Origin: Charina bottae
Lineage: Eukaryota > Chordata > Lepidosauria > Squamata > Charinaidae
NCBI GenBank assembly: GCA_023362775.1
Contig: JALMGJ010000001.1
Coordinates: 61,905,501-61,969,500 of the forward strand
Reading direction: 5' to 3'
Length of the DNA stretch: 64,000 nt
This document shows positions 45,239 to 56,539 of the stretch, one piece after another. Numbering within the stretch: the first letter of the stretch is position 1; the number at the start of each line of letters is the position of its first letter. The notes beneath the pieces were generated by a model that worked only from the letters and a program-made list of their open reading frames with translations, was not told where the DNA came from and made no database searches. The position numbers and the translations under genes were made by a program.

Positions 45239-47480
45239 AACAAAATGACTTTAGGTTTCTTCCATGAAAAGTCAAGACATCTACACCAGCAATTCAAGTC
45301 ATATTTATCTTTCTCTCACACACAGACTAAAAATTGCAGTATAAGAAATCTGACATTTCTCACTCTGAGGTAAAGTTTTGCTGTTGTTTTTTTAATTATA
45401 CAGAGACCTGAAGCCTAAACATTTTCTATTCTCTCTCTCTCTTTTTAAGGCACTTAGGAATTTGAAATACAATTTTGGGAGTTACAATTTTGACTTCAGT
45501 GGTGTTGTCTAGCTGGTTCTATCAGGTTCATGAAAACTAATCTTTTCATTTCTAAGACAGGGCATCTCTTCTCTCAGCCTGGATGAGCAACATGTTTAGA
45601 AGGTGAAGGGACAAGCAGCAAAGACCCCTGTCAATACCCCATGAATTAAGCACAAAATGGGGTGTTTGCCCTGCCTGGAGACATGAGCAACCTCCCTTGC
45701 TGTGGGAAGCCATCTCTAAGCATGTTGGTCTCCAAGCCCCACCTTCTGCCTCTTGGGTTCTCCCATCCCTTCCCTGCTTAGGAACCAGTTCTTGTCTAAT
45801 TTAGATAACACCCTTGTCTCCTTCCTTCCTTCCTTCCTTTTATTTATTTATTTATTTATTTATTTCAGGAGAAAACAAGGCACAATAAAAGAAAAAGAAA
45901 AAACATAATTAATAGCACAGATGCACAGAAACTATACTAACGACTGAGCTTTCTTTATAGTAGTAAAAACAATAAAAACAATGAGAGCTGTAGGGACAAA
46001 TTACTATATTTACTGGTTCATGAAAATGTGCAGAAATGTATAATGATAGAGACTACTAATGTACTTGATGTTCCAGTTACACTTTGGTACGTAATGTTCT
46101 TACTATAAACATAAGCAGGATATATCAGTGCATAAAAATAAGATAAAAATATTAATGTTCACGCTCTGAAAAAGATACCAGTTTTAAAGCAGGTCCAACT
46201 AGGTCCATTTCTCTATAAATACATATTAATGCATGAGGGTCACTAAACATTTTAAGATAGGTGGATATGGAACCTATGTTGGTTGTCTATTTGGCACCTT
46301 TATACATAGGAAAAAATAACATTCAGGCTATAAAAAATAAGATGTTACTGAGGACATTTTCATCCTATAAACTAAATACATTTTATATTCAAGTACAATT
46401 ATAAGACATAACTGCATAATAACTTCTTCTTAAATATATACTGTCAGTGATTATACACACACACACACACACACACAAATACTGGCTTTTATGATCTGTC
46501 CCATATACATAAATAATAAGACATGAGTTTGAGACTGTTTCTCAAGCTTATATCCTTCCTCTGCCTACTGTAACTAGCCCATACTGCAACAACATTTTCT
46601 TTTGTAAATTGATTGAATGATTGATTATGTGCCATCTTATATAATAACATGTAGTAGCAGCATGAAAATAAATGTGCATAAATAAGAGAATTTGCTGGAG
46701 GGAAGAATCATCAATTGAACGTAGACAAGTAGGAAAAATGAAGAAGTAATATACAGTAGATGGATCCACTATGCATACTCACTGTTTGAACAATTACACA
46801 CAGTGGTATTTACAAGTCTGTTACAGTACTATGCCGATGTGATATACTCTTATAAACCATAAATTATAAAGAGATCCTAACTTCTTCTGACTTGAATATT
46901 TAACAGAATCAAGTAAAGCAATTCAGCTTAGTCTCCAGACAGGAGCTGACAAGAGAGTGCTCACGAATGCCAGAGCACCCATAAAATTCCCAGATGACAT
47001 CCATAGAACCCCAATATTAAATGTAAAAATGTTATGAAATTTCAGTGTTGTTTCAGGATATTTTGTGAGATTTCAGAATGTCAAAATCTCATAAGAGATC
47101 TTGGGGATGAGAGTACAAAAATCTCACAAGATTTAGGGACTTCTCAAGATATTGGCCATTTTTAACTTTTGGATATTGGCCTGTATCATCATATCAGATT
47201 GTGCAATCTCATGCAGCACCTGAAAAACCTGATGGCACTCTATTTTACCGTTTTAAAGTTAACTAATTAATTGAATAGTATTCTTTCTCATGGAAAATGT
47301 TTGGTAAGCATGCGGTAAACTTGAAACAACTTTAAGGTTTGGGGCACAAATAAATCTTTGAAAAGTTAGAATAGGAAGAATGTAGCAAGCTATGTTGCAT
47401 GCAAAGGGTCTCTGGTTCAATTCTAGCAGGGATACCTAGAGAAAACACCAATCTGATACCCTGGGAAAAATACAGCTAGA
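45239..47480. other. KCNK2 intron; microsatellites only
   Basis: (CCTT)n/(TTTA)n at about 45820-45866 and (CA)n at 46454-46477. No gene or named transposon. Confidence 0.45.
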
Positions 47481-47602
47481 TCAATACTGATGGCCTGGCT
47501 TAGTGGAAATGTTCCTTGCAACAATGTACACTGATAAGTCATTTATGTACATAATAAGTGTATATGATTTATCTTTGTATATAGAACTTGGTAGAATATT
47601 AC

Positions 47603-47789
47603 CTGCCACGTAATCACCAAATCCAATTGTTGTTAAGGTGATAACTACAAAATAAATTGCATCTAATGTATTCCAGCCTTCTATGTGCTTGAAAATGACT
47701 GCCGGAAGAGCAACAAACAGTACGCAGCCAAACAGTATGAATATTATTGTTGATATTATGCGGATCTTTGTCTGACTCACATTCCATTT
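47603..47789 (-). CDS. KCNK2: KCNK2 exon: M3 helix and pore loop 2
   Basis: This 187-nt exon starts in phase 0 after a CCACCACAG acceptor with KWNVSQTK. The M3 helix ([20 protein letters not shown]) follows, then [17 protein letters not shown]. The second selectivity filter reads [13 protein letters not shown] in P2 is the K2P signature. The exon ends in phase 1 with the first base of a Gly codon. The donor is GTAATA, weaker than the GTRAGT consensus. If the intron were retained, the frame would run about 40 more codons before a stop. NTLDA replaces the SALDA I recall for human TREK-1, a conservative difference in the extracellular pre-pore segment. Confidence 0.97.
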
Positions 47790-47861
47790 CTGTGGTGGGT
47801 GGGGAGAATAAACACAGGGGATGGAAGAAGAGAGAGAAAGAGAGAGAAAAAAAGAATCCAT

Positions 47862-49137
47862 TATTAGTAAAGTAATATTATTTCATGTATGTATATGTAG
47901 GTATGCATTTATAAAATATCTACTAAAACCCAGTTGACACAGTCTGCAAATGTTTTAAATCAAATTAGATGGCAAAACAGCTCCAACAGTATAACCAAAG
48001 GGTGACAGAATAGATTAAAGCCATTTCAAAATCACAAGTTAAAAAAAAACATTTTTTAACATTTCTTTGTAAAGTATTTATAGCGGATCTACAAAGAGCC
48101 TATAGGGATATTTAATCATTATCTAACCCACTAAGCTTACATGGAATCGTTTGCTCTGAAAAAGAAATGGATGGGCAAGTCTTCATACAATCATTGATCA
48201 TAAAATTTGCCTGCTCCCATGGATGTTTATCTAGGAGAGAGCAATTGATTTCAATGGGATTCAGTGCCAAGTAACTGTCCATAAGATTACAACCATGTGC
48301 AGTGAATAAATGGGTGAGAGGGGAGGTAAATTCCAAGGTTACTCCCATTCTCTTTCATGTATAGAAAGTTTATGATTCATCATGTCAACAAATTTATGCA
48401 AATGAGTAATGTTTTCTACACTTTTGGGGGAAAGGGGAAAGGGGAAAAATACTAGTGTAAGGTGGATAGGTGATGTAAATAACATTTAAATGAATATTAA
48501 TATAGATGCGTTTCACAAGAAATTATTTATGTCAAGAATGGTCTACCTTTCTTCAATAGCTCCATCTGTAATACTGTAGGTTAGCAAAGCTATTCACAGC
48601 ATGAAGCTAACAACAGTTACAATTACCAGATTTTATATGCAGTCGTCCAACAAATCCCCATAAAAAGTAGGTAATTCCCTTAAGAAGAAAATGATCTGAC
48701 AACGAAAATACCAAAATCCATGTCATATAAAATGTTCATGCTTCATTTCATGATGGTAAATGTTGGCTTGGTTACATAAATTAGTCTTACTTGATTTCAG
48801 TACATTTTGTACTCAAGGAATTTATTTCCACTGATAATTGCTGTAATGTCAGTAACACAATTTCCATCAAAGTCATGGTAAGAATATTGTTTTATTGAAC
48901 TGTTGATACCATATTTAGGAAAATGTCACAAATTTGAAATAAGATATTAAATACAGGTCAAAAAGCTGAAAGGGGTTTCTGTCCCCTATTGGAAGTACTG
49001 GAAAAGGGTTCTGTACCTGTAAAATGCTTGTGCAGAACACTCTTCCAACCACTGCAGGAAATCCCATCACCTCGTTACCTGATTAAGAGAACCGCATTGT
49101 GCCCGCAGCACAAAATTCTATCTCGCAGATTTAAGCT
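47862..49137. other. KCNK2 intron, nothing recognised
   Basis: AT-rich. A GAGAGAAA-rich purine run lies close to the M3/P2 exon at 47826-47855. Confidence 0.4.
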
Positions 49138-49145
49138 ACCTTCAT

Positions 49146-49909
49146 CAGGCCCGCAACTAGGGTCTGTGTCACCTGGGGCAAACATGGATTCCGCCCCCCC
49201 TCATGGATTCCGCGCCCCTCTGCAGGGTCGAGTCCCTCATCCCCTGTGGGAAACAGCAACGTGGCAGGATGTGGGGGAGGAAGGGGACCCTCCCCAACCC
49301 CGGGGGTGCCGGGGCTCCCGCCGGCCGGCGCAGAAGGGGCAGGGGAGGGTGCCAGGGGCAGCCCCTGTGCAGCTGAGAAACACTGCCTTTCCCCTGGGAG
49401 TGCCCCCGCTGGCCCACTGCACAGCCCAGAGGCTCGGGGGCTGCTCCACACAATGGCAGCAGCCCCCCTAGAGCATCAGAGCAGCGGGACCACCCTGTGC
49501 CTCCCTCCCTCCGCGGTGAGTGCCAGTGAATCAAGCGCAGCAGGCGGGAAGAGGCACCTCTGCAGAAGTGCTCGGCTCGGCTGCCGGGGTGCGCCTGTGC
49601 AGAGGCAGGCTGGGATTGAGGGCGGTGCTCGGTGAACGCACATTGGCTGCGGCCTCGGCCAATGGCTAGCGCGCATGAGAGTTTCTCGGCCTCCTCAGGG
49701 CAGGGGGCGGGCCGGCTGGTCTGTCTCCATGCTGCCCCGCAGCCAATCACCACTGGAGGGGGCAGTGCCCCGCTGTTGCATGCTGTGCCCTATCAGCGAT
49801 CGTGCCAGGAAACAGCCAGTATACAAATACTATTTGGTCATTTTGGTGCCCCCCCCAGCGCGGCGCCCAGGGCACATGCCCCTCTTGCCCCCCTCTAGTT
49901 GTGGCCCTG
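49146..49909. mobile_element. CpG-rich hAT-like nonautonomous element, 764 bp
   Basis: Imperfect terminal repeats CAGGCCCGCAACTAGGG and CTAGTTGTGGCCCTG. 8-bp flanks ACCTTCAT (49138-49145) and ACTTTCAT (49910-49917) form a duplication with one mismatch. The interior is GC-rich with many CpGs and open frames on both strands from composition (up to 194 codons), none resembling a transposase or host protein. Confidence 0.82.
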
Positions 49910-49917
49910 ACTTTCAT

Positions 49918-50379
49918 ACACACCTTCATACACATACTCTTTAGGATCTCTTAGCATTATTATAATTGGTGAAGGAACCAACTGGTGTATATGATCTCTA
50001 TCATCTATCTATGTTTGCCCTAGGAAAACCACTGTATCTCCAGAACTTCCTACGGTAATTATCTGTATATTTGGCTTTTTTTTTCATTTTACATTGCTCA
50101 GGATTTTATTTTAGGACTGCTCCTTCCTATTCCATTATTATTGGTAGTTATGAAATTGAAGTAAAATAGTAAATGCGATTTGAGCTTTTATTGAAGTAAA
50201 TGTAAAATATGTATTTATCTATTGAGGTATAGCATCAACTACATCATTCAGCAGATTAAAAAAATAAAATAAGGTATTACAAACAATTAAAATTAATAAT
50301 AAAAATAATAGTTAAAAGCCTATATAAAATGATATGCTTTAAGGGTCAATTTAAACCTAGTAAAGATATGATGCCCCTC
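49918..50379. other. KCNK2 intron, nothing recognised
   Basis: AT-rich, with no named repeat; it may include the A-rich 3' end of the LINE that follows. Confidence 0.4.
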
Positions 50380-51396
50380 AAATCTGTAAGGGAGTACCTC
50401 ATCTGGAATATGCAGTCCCCATTTGCTGCCAGATAGGCTCATGGCAACCATAGGTTAAGGTCCCCAGATGATCCTAATAAGTATGAAGGTTCATATAGAA
50501 AGAGGCAGGCTCTCAAACAGAACTAAGTCATGTGGAGCTCTATCAGTAATTATCTGTGTTTTGTATTTTGCCTGGAGAGAACCTGGAAGTCAATGCAAAG
50601 CAAAACTGTAATATGCTCTCCTTGTGTTCCTCCCAAGACCAACCTGGCTGCTGAGTTTTGTACCAGCTGAAGTTCATAGATTAGATACAATGGCAGCCCT
50701 GTGTCAAATGCATTAGTATAGTTATACCTGGAGGTTATCTGGATGGACACCAGAGTTTTGAGGTCATATTCTACAAACAAACACAGTTAGGGTATCAACC
50801 AAAGCCAATAACAGGTGCTCCTGGCCATTTCCTTATTCTGGGAAACCAGAAAGAAATTCAGGTCCACTCCCAAACTGTGTATAGTAGCTGCTCCTTCTGG
50901 GAGAATATAATCCCATTCTGAACAGGCAGATCCACCATCCCTCTGGACTCTCACCTCCATCTCGATTGGATTCAGTCTCATTTTATTATCCCTCATGAGA
51001 CCATTATTGACCGAGGCAAACACTGGGGGTAGGCTACGTTATTTCCCAAAGATGACATAAAATGACTGTGGTTAGTATGCTGATAGTACCCAGTTCCAAA
51101 TGTCCTCATGATTTCCACAATTGCTTGCAAATATTGAAAAGCATTGGAGACAGAATGGAACCCTATAAGGACAACATATAATTTCTGTTTTGAGAAGTAA
51201 CAGTCAACAAGTGACACTTTCTGAAATCTACATGAGAGATGGGAGTGGAACCACTGCAAAGCTATGGCTCCTATTTCCAAAATTCTCTGGTTATCCAGAA
51301 GGATAGCATGTATAATGATATTGAAAGCCATTGAAAGGTCCAAAAAATGCAATACTCTTTTTGTTGTTCCCTGACAAAAATCATCCATCACTCCCA
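50380..51396 (-). mobile_element. CR1/L2-type LINE, RT and C-terminal part
   Basis: Minus-strand pieces read RVLHFLDLSMAFNIIIHA (RT core; DLSMAFN for DLSAAFD), LPLYLIYELQLVQNSAARLV (C-terminal) and VWNLGV-like blocks with frameshifts. A SINE lies immediately upstream at 51398. Confidence 0.8.
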
Positions 51397-51397
51397 T

Positions 51398-51699
51398 AAA
51401 GGTAAAGGTAAAGTTTCCCCCCGCACATTTGTGCAGTCGTGTCCGACTCTAGGGGCCGGTGCTCATCTCCGTTTGTTAGCCGAAGAGCCAGCGTTGTCCG
51501 AAGACGCTTCCACGGTCATGTGGCCGCATGACGCGCGCGGAACACTGTTACCTACCCACCGAAGTGCTACCTATTCATCTACTTGCATTTGCATGCTTTC
51601 GAATTACTAGGTTGGCAAGAGCTGGAGCTAGTGCGGGAGCTCACTCCGCACGCAGGGCTAGGGATTCGAACCTCCGAACTTGCGATTTTCCGATCGACA
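51398..51699 (-). mobile_element. tRNA-derived SINE (Sauria/Squam1 type), 5' truncated
   Basis: Reverse orientation of the SINE at 26132. It has the 3' end GCAGTCGTGTCCGACTCTAG, the body, and B box (complement GGATTCGAACC at 51662-51672). It stops inside the tRNA head before the A box. It sits next to or inside a minus-strand LINE. Confidence 0.93.
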
Positions 51700-52035
51700 T
51701 AAAATAAGTTAAAACAACATCCAGACTAATCCAAATGTGAGAGATTTCATTTGCAAAAAGGTAATTGCAAGTGATTCTGTAATAGAACTCTGGAAAGAAG
51801 CAAGTACAAGTCAGTCCACTTACACTCTGAAACAAGTCAGCAGGATGCAAGTTTGTAAAATAAATAAATGCAAGAAAAAATGCTTCTTTGCTGCATGTAT
51901 TGCCACAGCATAGGCCTTCAATAGGTTTTATGCAGATTTTTATCAGATTTGAGCTCGATCTTCTTTCACCTGTACTCTAGCTTTCTACCTTGCTGCTTCA
52001 GCTCCCACATACTGTATGCCACAGAGCCACATTTT
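51700..52035. other. KCNK2 intron, nothing recognised
   Basis: No gene or named repeat. Confidence 0.35.
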
Positions 52036-52039
52036 AAGC

Positions 52040-53150
52040 AGGTCAGAGAGGGCACTTGAGAGCAATGGGGTGGAGGGAGTACAACCATTCTTGTCTTGCT
52101 AGACTTCTCAGCAGATTTTGATACTGTCAATCATAGTACTCTTCAGGATCACCTGCAAAGGTTGGGAATTGGGGTACTGAATTACAATGATTCCTCTTCT
52201 TCCTGAATGGAAGGATCCATTGGTTTTGGTTGGGGTCTTGGGTGCTCCATTATGGGATGCCTCATGTCAGAGCTTGGACTCCTCCTATATCCTGTTTAAC
52301 ATCTATAAGAAATTTGCTAGTTTGCAATGAGATATACTCATTATGCAGATGATATCTAGCTGAACATCTCCACCCTGGGCTGAATAGGGAATAGGGTCTG
52401 GATAAGGAAGATCAGGCTCAGACTCAATAGTAGCAAGATGGCTATTTATATAGAAGTCCACTGATTCTGGGATTTTAACATTTTTGGCTCTCTATAGAAA
52501 GCAGACCTGTGGTTTGGGGGACCTCCTGGACTCATGGCTTCTGCTGGAATGGCAGATGGAAACAATGGCCAGGGTGCCTTTGCCCAGCTCTGGCTGATAT
52601 GCCAATTATAGCCTTACCTAAAACAGGGGCACTAAAGAAGGTTACTCACAGTCTTGTTATCTCCCAAGTGGACTACTGTAATTTGCTTCATATTGGTCTA
52701 CTCTTGAAGACCACATGGATAATTGGTGCAAAGTGGCCCTCTACTCACTGGACAGTCTCAATACTGCCACATAGGGCCATTGCTGTGGGAGCTGCACTGA
52801 TTGCCAATGTTTCCAAGTGCAACTCAGAATGTTGGTTATTAGCTATTAAGCCCTGTATGCCTCAGGGCCTGAGTTTCTTTGAGACAACTTATCCATATAG
52901 GTTCTGCCTACCCAATCCAAGGGCACATAAAATGACTGACTAAAGTACCCATCTATTAATAAGTATGATGGGAGGGCCCCCAAAAGTGTACATTTTTTAT
53001 GGAGGCTACCCTGCTCTGGAACAGCATGTCCCCCAAGGCAAAGGTGACTTCCAAACTCTTGGCCTTCTGGGAGTTCATTAAAAAATTGCTGTTGCAAAAG
53101 TGCTTTGGGACTGGAGTGTTGTAGAACTCCAGTATGAGAAATAATAATAA
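52040..53150 (+). mobile_element. CR1/L2-type LINE, degenerate
   Basis: ILVLLDFSADFDTVNHS (RT core with catalytic Asp, about 52095), HYADDI (YADD block, about 52330), the SHSLVISQVDYCNLLHIGLL C-terminal block (about 52645) and LLWNSMSPKAK (about 53010). Many stops. Ends in (TAA)n where the R4-like element begins. Confidence 0.85.
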
Positions 53151-53162
53151 TAATGTTCCCCA

Positions 53163-54250
53163 GTGAGGCACTACCTTGACGTGGTTGTGGGGCTTGCCTG
53201 CTCTGAGGAGGATGAGAGCTATGCCAGAGGTTCAACCATACTGGACAGGTCTCATCAGAGGAATCAGACGAAGAGTGCCTCTTCCATAAACAATATTGTG
53301 AGACATAATTTACAGAAACCTATACTGGATTGGTCATCGCCCGGGTCAACAAGGACCATGCTAGGTGTTCTAGTTCCTGGACATCTGGTGACAAGTGGAC
53401 TACAGGACTCAGGACTGTTGGCTGAGCAACCAGGGCCAGCAGCTGCAGGACTACAAGAGGAAAAGTTGTTTACCCATCGCAAATATATGAAGACTGAAAA
53501 CCAAGAAATAATGATCTGCTATTACAAATCAAGTCCAACGAGAAGAGGATATCTGAAAAGAATGCACCAGTTTTGGAAAGAACAACATCCAGAATCAGAA
53601 ATAACAGAACAGAGGCTAGCAGATCAAAGTTGATTTATAATACGAAATAAATTATTCACAGAAGTAGAACTGGAAGAACTGCAAAAGTCTACCCAGGGCA
53701 AAGAAATTGAAGGCTTGCCAGAAGTAGCTCAGACAGTAGAGACAAACCAGGGGGAGTCAGTAGTAGAGGAAGCCAACATAGTTATTGAACCGTTTTCATT
53801 TCCAAACCAGGCACCCTCTTCTCTGCCTTCTCCTCAGAAAGAACAAAGCCCTCTAACTAAAAAACAAGTTGAAATGAAATAAAGAATAACTGAGCATCTA
53901 GAACAGCACAAAAACAACAGAATAAGGTTGCCTGCATTGAAGTTTGTTACAAAGAAACAGCTAGAACAAGTATTAAAAGATGTCAATACTGTAATATCAA
54001 ATATTAGCACCAGCTCACTGCAAGAAACAAACCAACTAATGTACAGCACGACTGCAGTTATAACTGAATACCTTGGATGCAAAATCAACAAACAAACAAA
54101 AAGCCAAACAGTGCACCACCAAAATGGAAGATCAGGTTGGAAAATAAGACCAGCATGCTAAGATCAGATGCAAGCAAGCTAGAACAGCTGAAAGAAAAGA
54201 AGCTGAAGAACAAGAAGACCAAAGAATGCCTGATCAAGAAATATCACCTA
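53163..54250 (+). pseudogene. R4-like LINE ORF, N-terminal part
   Basis: Open from 53163 to a stop at 53633. It continues with breaks through RNKLFTEVELEELQKSTQG and LPALKFVTKKQLEQVLKDVN to the hAT insertion. The region is charged and helical, with no enzymatic domain recognised. The function is presumably nucleic-acid binding ahead of the RT (inference). Confidence 0.7.
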
Positions 54251-54253
54251 GAG

Positions 54254-56500
54254 CAGAGCTTTCCAAACTTTTCATGTTGGTGACACACTTTTTAGACATG
54301 CATCATTTCGTGACACAGTAATTCAGTTTTCCTAGCAAACCGGAGGTTAAACTAACCCCTTATTAGACATATACATAAATTGTAATAGCAAAATGTATGG
54401 GGACACAACATATCTCATGAAAACCCTTCATTTATATTTTTAAAAATATATGATTTGTAAGATAATAACATACATTTCCAAGATAGTTGTCATTTATGAG
54501 TAGCAATATGTAAATATGTGCAAGGTTTTAAAAAAATTGAATAATACCAATAACTACTTACCTTTTTAATGAGATGTATGAGGTTGATGGGATGAACACA
54601 GCTTTTGAATATTTGGTGGAATATTAGATAAAGACACTCGCATTTCATCATCAAGCATTTTTAAGCTTCCACGTTTCAGTGTCTTTAAGTTTGTCATCGT
54701 TGAAAAAGATACTTCACAAATGTTTGTAGTAGAAAACAGCAAAAGAATTTTTAATGCATTTTTACCTATGTTTGGATGCATTTTTGAAACGCGAATCCAA
54801 AAGCTCTCTAAGTGCGAAGCATGGCAGACAAACATGCGAGGCTGACACTAAGTCACCCTCTTCATACATCATTAACAGACTTCGATCATTTTTTATTTCA
54901 GCTAATTCTTCTTCTTCAATAAGTGAAAAGTTCCTCGTTGCAGTTGAAAGAAATGGATTTCTGATCCAATCATAATCTTGGACTTCAACATTTGGGAAGT
55001 AATGATGAAGTTTCTCTCCGAGCAATATTAAATGGTCAACAATTAGTGAGCTGATATCACATTTTAGCTCGCACTCAGCAGTTTTGGAAAACATTTCAAA
55101 ATTTCCTTCTTTCACTTTCCTTTTCCAAATTGCTATTTTGTCTCTCATAGCACAAATTTTATCTACCGCTGTTTCCTTGCATACTGGTGTTTATTTTATT
55201 CAAATGTTCAAATACATCAGCAAAATATGCCAATTTTGTGCACCAAAGTTTTTTTCAATTAGATCTCAGAATTCATTTTGCTGATTTTCCCCAAAATGTT
55301 TAAGCATCATTTCCCTCAATTCATATACATGACAAAGCACTCAACCTCTTGAGAGCCAATGAATCTGTGTGTAGTAGAAGCTTTTTAAACCTTGACCCCA
55401 TTTCTTCACAAATATAAGCAAATAATCTTAATTTAAGAGGTCTACTTTTAATGTAATTGTCCATTTGAACCACTTTGTCCATAACTTTTTTTAATTCATT
55501 TTCCAATGGTTTGCACGACTAGTGGTTCGCGATGTAAAAAGCAATGAGTAATTATAATATTTTCATTCTCTTTCTTTACTAAAGCTATAAAACCTTTTGT
55601 TGAACCAACCATTGAGGGTGCACCATCTGTGCATATTCCTACACAATTTAACCATTGCAAATTATTTTCCTTCATGAAGCAATCTAAAGTTTTAAATATA
55701 TCTTCACCTCCTGTTCTCATTGGAAGATCTAGACAACACAAGAATTGCTCAATTATTCTGTCAGTATGAATGAAATGTATAAAAACCAATAATTGTGCTA
55801 ACCCACTGACATCTGCTGATTCGTCTAATTGCAATGTAAAGATCATATTATCGTCTTGAAAAATATCCTTCATTTGCAGCTTAATGTCATCAGACATGTC
55901 TTGAATATGTCCTCCAATTGTGTTATCTGCCAAAGGGATTTTATTAACTTCTATCTCAAATTTGGGCCCAAACATTGTTTGAACAATAGCACAGCAAGTT
56001 TCCTTTATGGTGGTTTCGGCAATAGTGTGTGGGTCCTTGTTTTTGGCAATTATTTGAGCAACTAAGTAACTTGCCTTTTGAGCTTTCTCTGATGTCTTCA
56101 TTCTCTTTGTGAATGATGCAGACTGCTTCTTTGTAGATTTTGAAAGCTCAGTAAAGTATTGTACTGGTTTTCCTGACAAATTACTGTGTTTTGAGGTAAA
56201 ATGGCGCTGTAATTTGTTTGGTACCATACTTTCATTTGCAAGTATAGCCCCACACACTAAACATTTGGGACAAGAATTGTTTTCATTACCAGAAAATGTG
56301 AACCCCAGTTTGATATAATCTTTACTGTATAAACGAGACTTGGAAATTTTTCCTTTACACTTCTTACATACTAATACAGACTGTTCAACAGTGAATTCTT
56401 GCATTGTTTCCTCTATAGCCGCTACATTTTGTTCATCTCAAATGTCATCTTCACCAGCTTTTCTTTTCTTAATTAGAAACTTATCCATATTGAACTGCAA
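54254..56500 (-). mobile_element. hAT transposon inserted in the R4-like LINE, one TIR left
   Basis: The left terminus CAGAGCTTTCCAAACTTTTC at 54254 matches the MITE at 38618 and precedes the 3' end of a minus-strand transposase. The other terminus is not recognisable. Sequence turns into LINE about 30 bp upstream of the transposase ATG, so the 5' end is deleted. The candidate left duplication ACCTAGAG has no partner. Confidence 0.88.
54566..56488 (-). pseudogene. hAT transposase (ZBED/SCAND3-like), disrupted
   Basis: ATG at 56488 gives MDKFLIKKRKAGEDDI, then an in-frame TGA. The frame continues open to 55496, with a BED-type zinc finger (CPKCLVCGAILANES...LQRHFTSKH) and the catalytic-core phrases FTLQLDESADVSGLAQLLVF and WLNCVGICTDGAPSMVGSTK. 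Downstream pieces 55506-55321 and 55148-54566 are in other frames. They include the C-terminal hAT dimerisation region (LKILLLFSTTNICEVSFSTM), then MTNLKTLKRGSL. The family resembles the transposases domesticated as ZBED5/SCAND3-type genes, but here it sits next to its own TIR and is broken, so it is a transposon copy, not a host gene. Confidence 0.9.
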
Positions 56501-56539
56501 TTTAATGAATAGATATGTGTGAATCAGGATCGGAGGTCT

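Noticed and set aside
49131..49753. CpG island with 129-194-codon frames as an alternative promoter or first exon
   Set aside because: Terminal repeats and a duplicated 8-bp flank show a transposon; frames on both strands follow GC content.
54566..56488. Domesticated hAT-derived host gene (ZBED/SCAND3-like)
   Set aside because: It has an in-frame stop and several frameshifts and lies beside a matching hAT terminus, so it is a decayed transposon.
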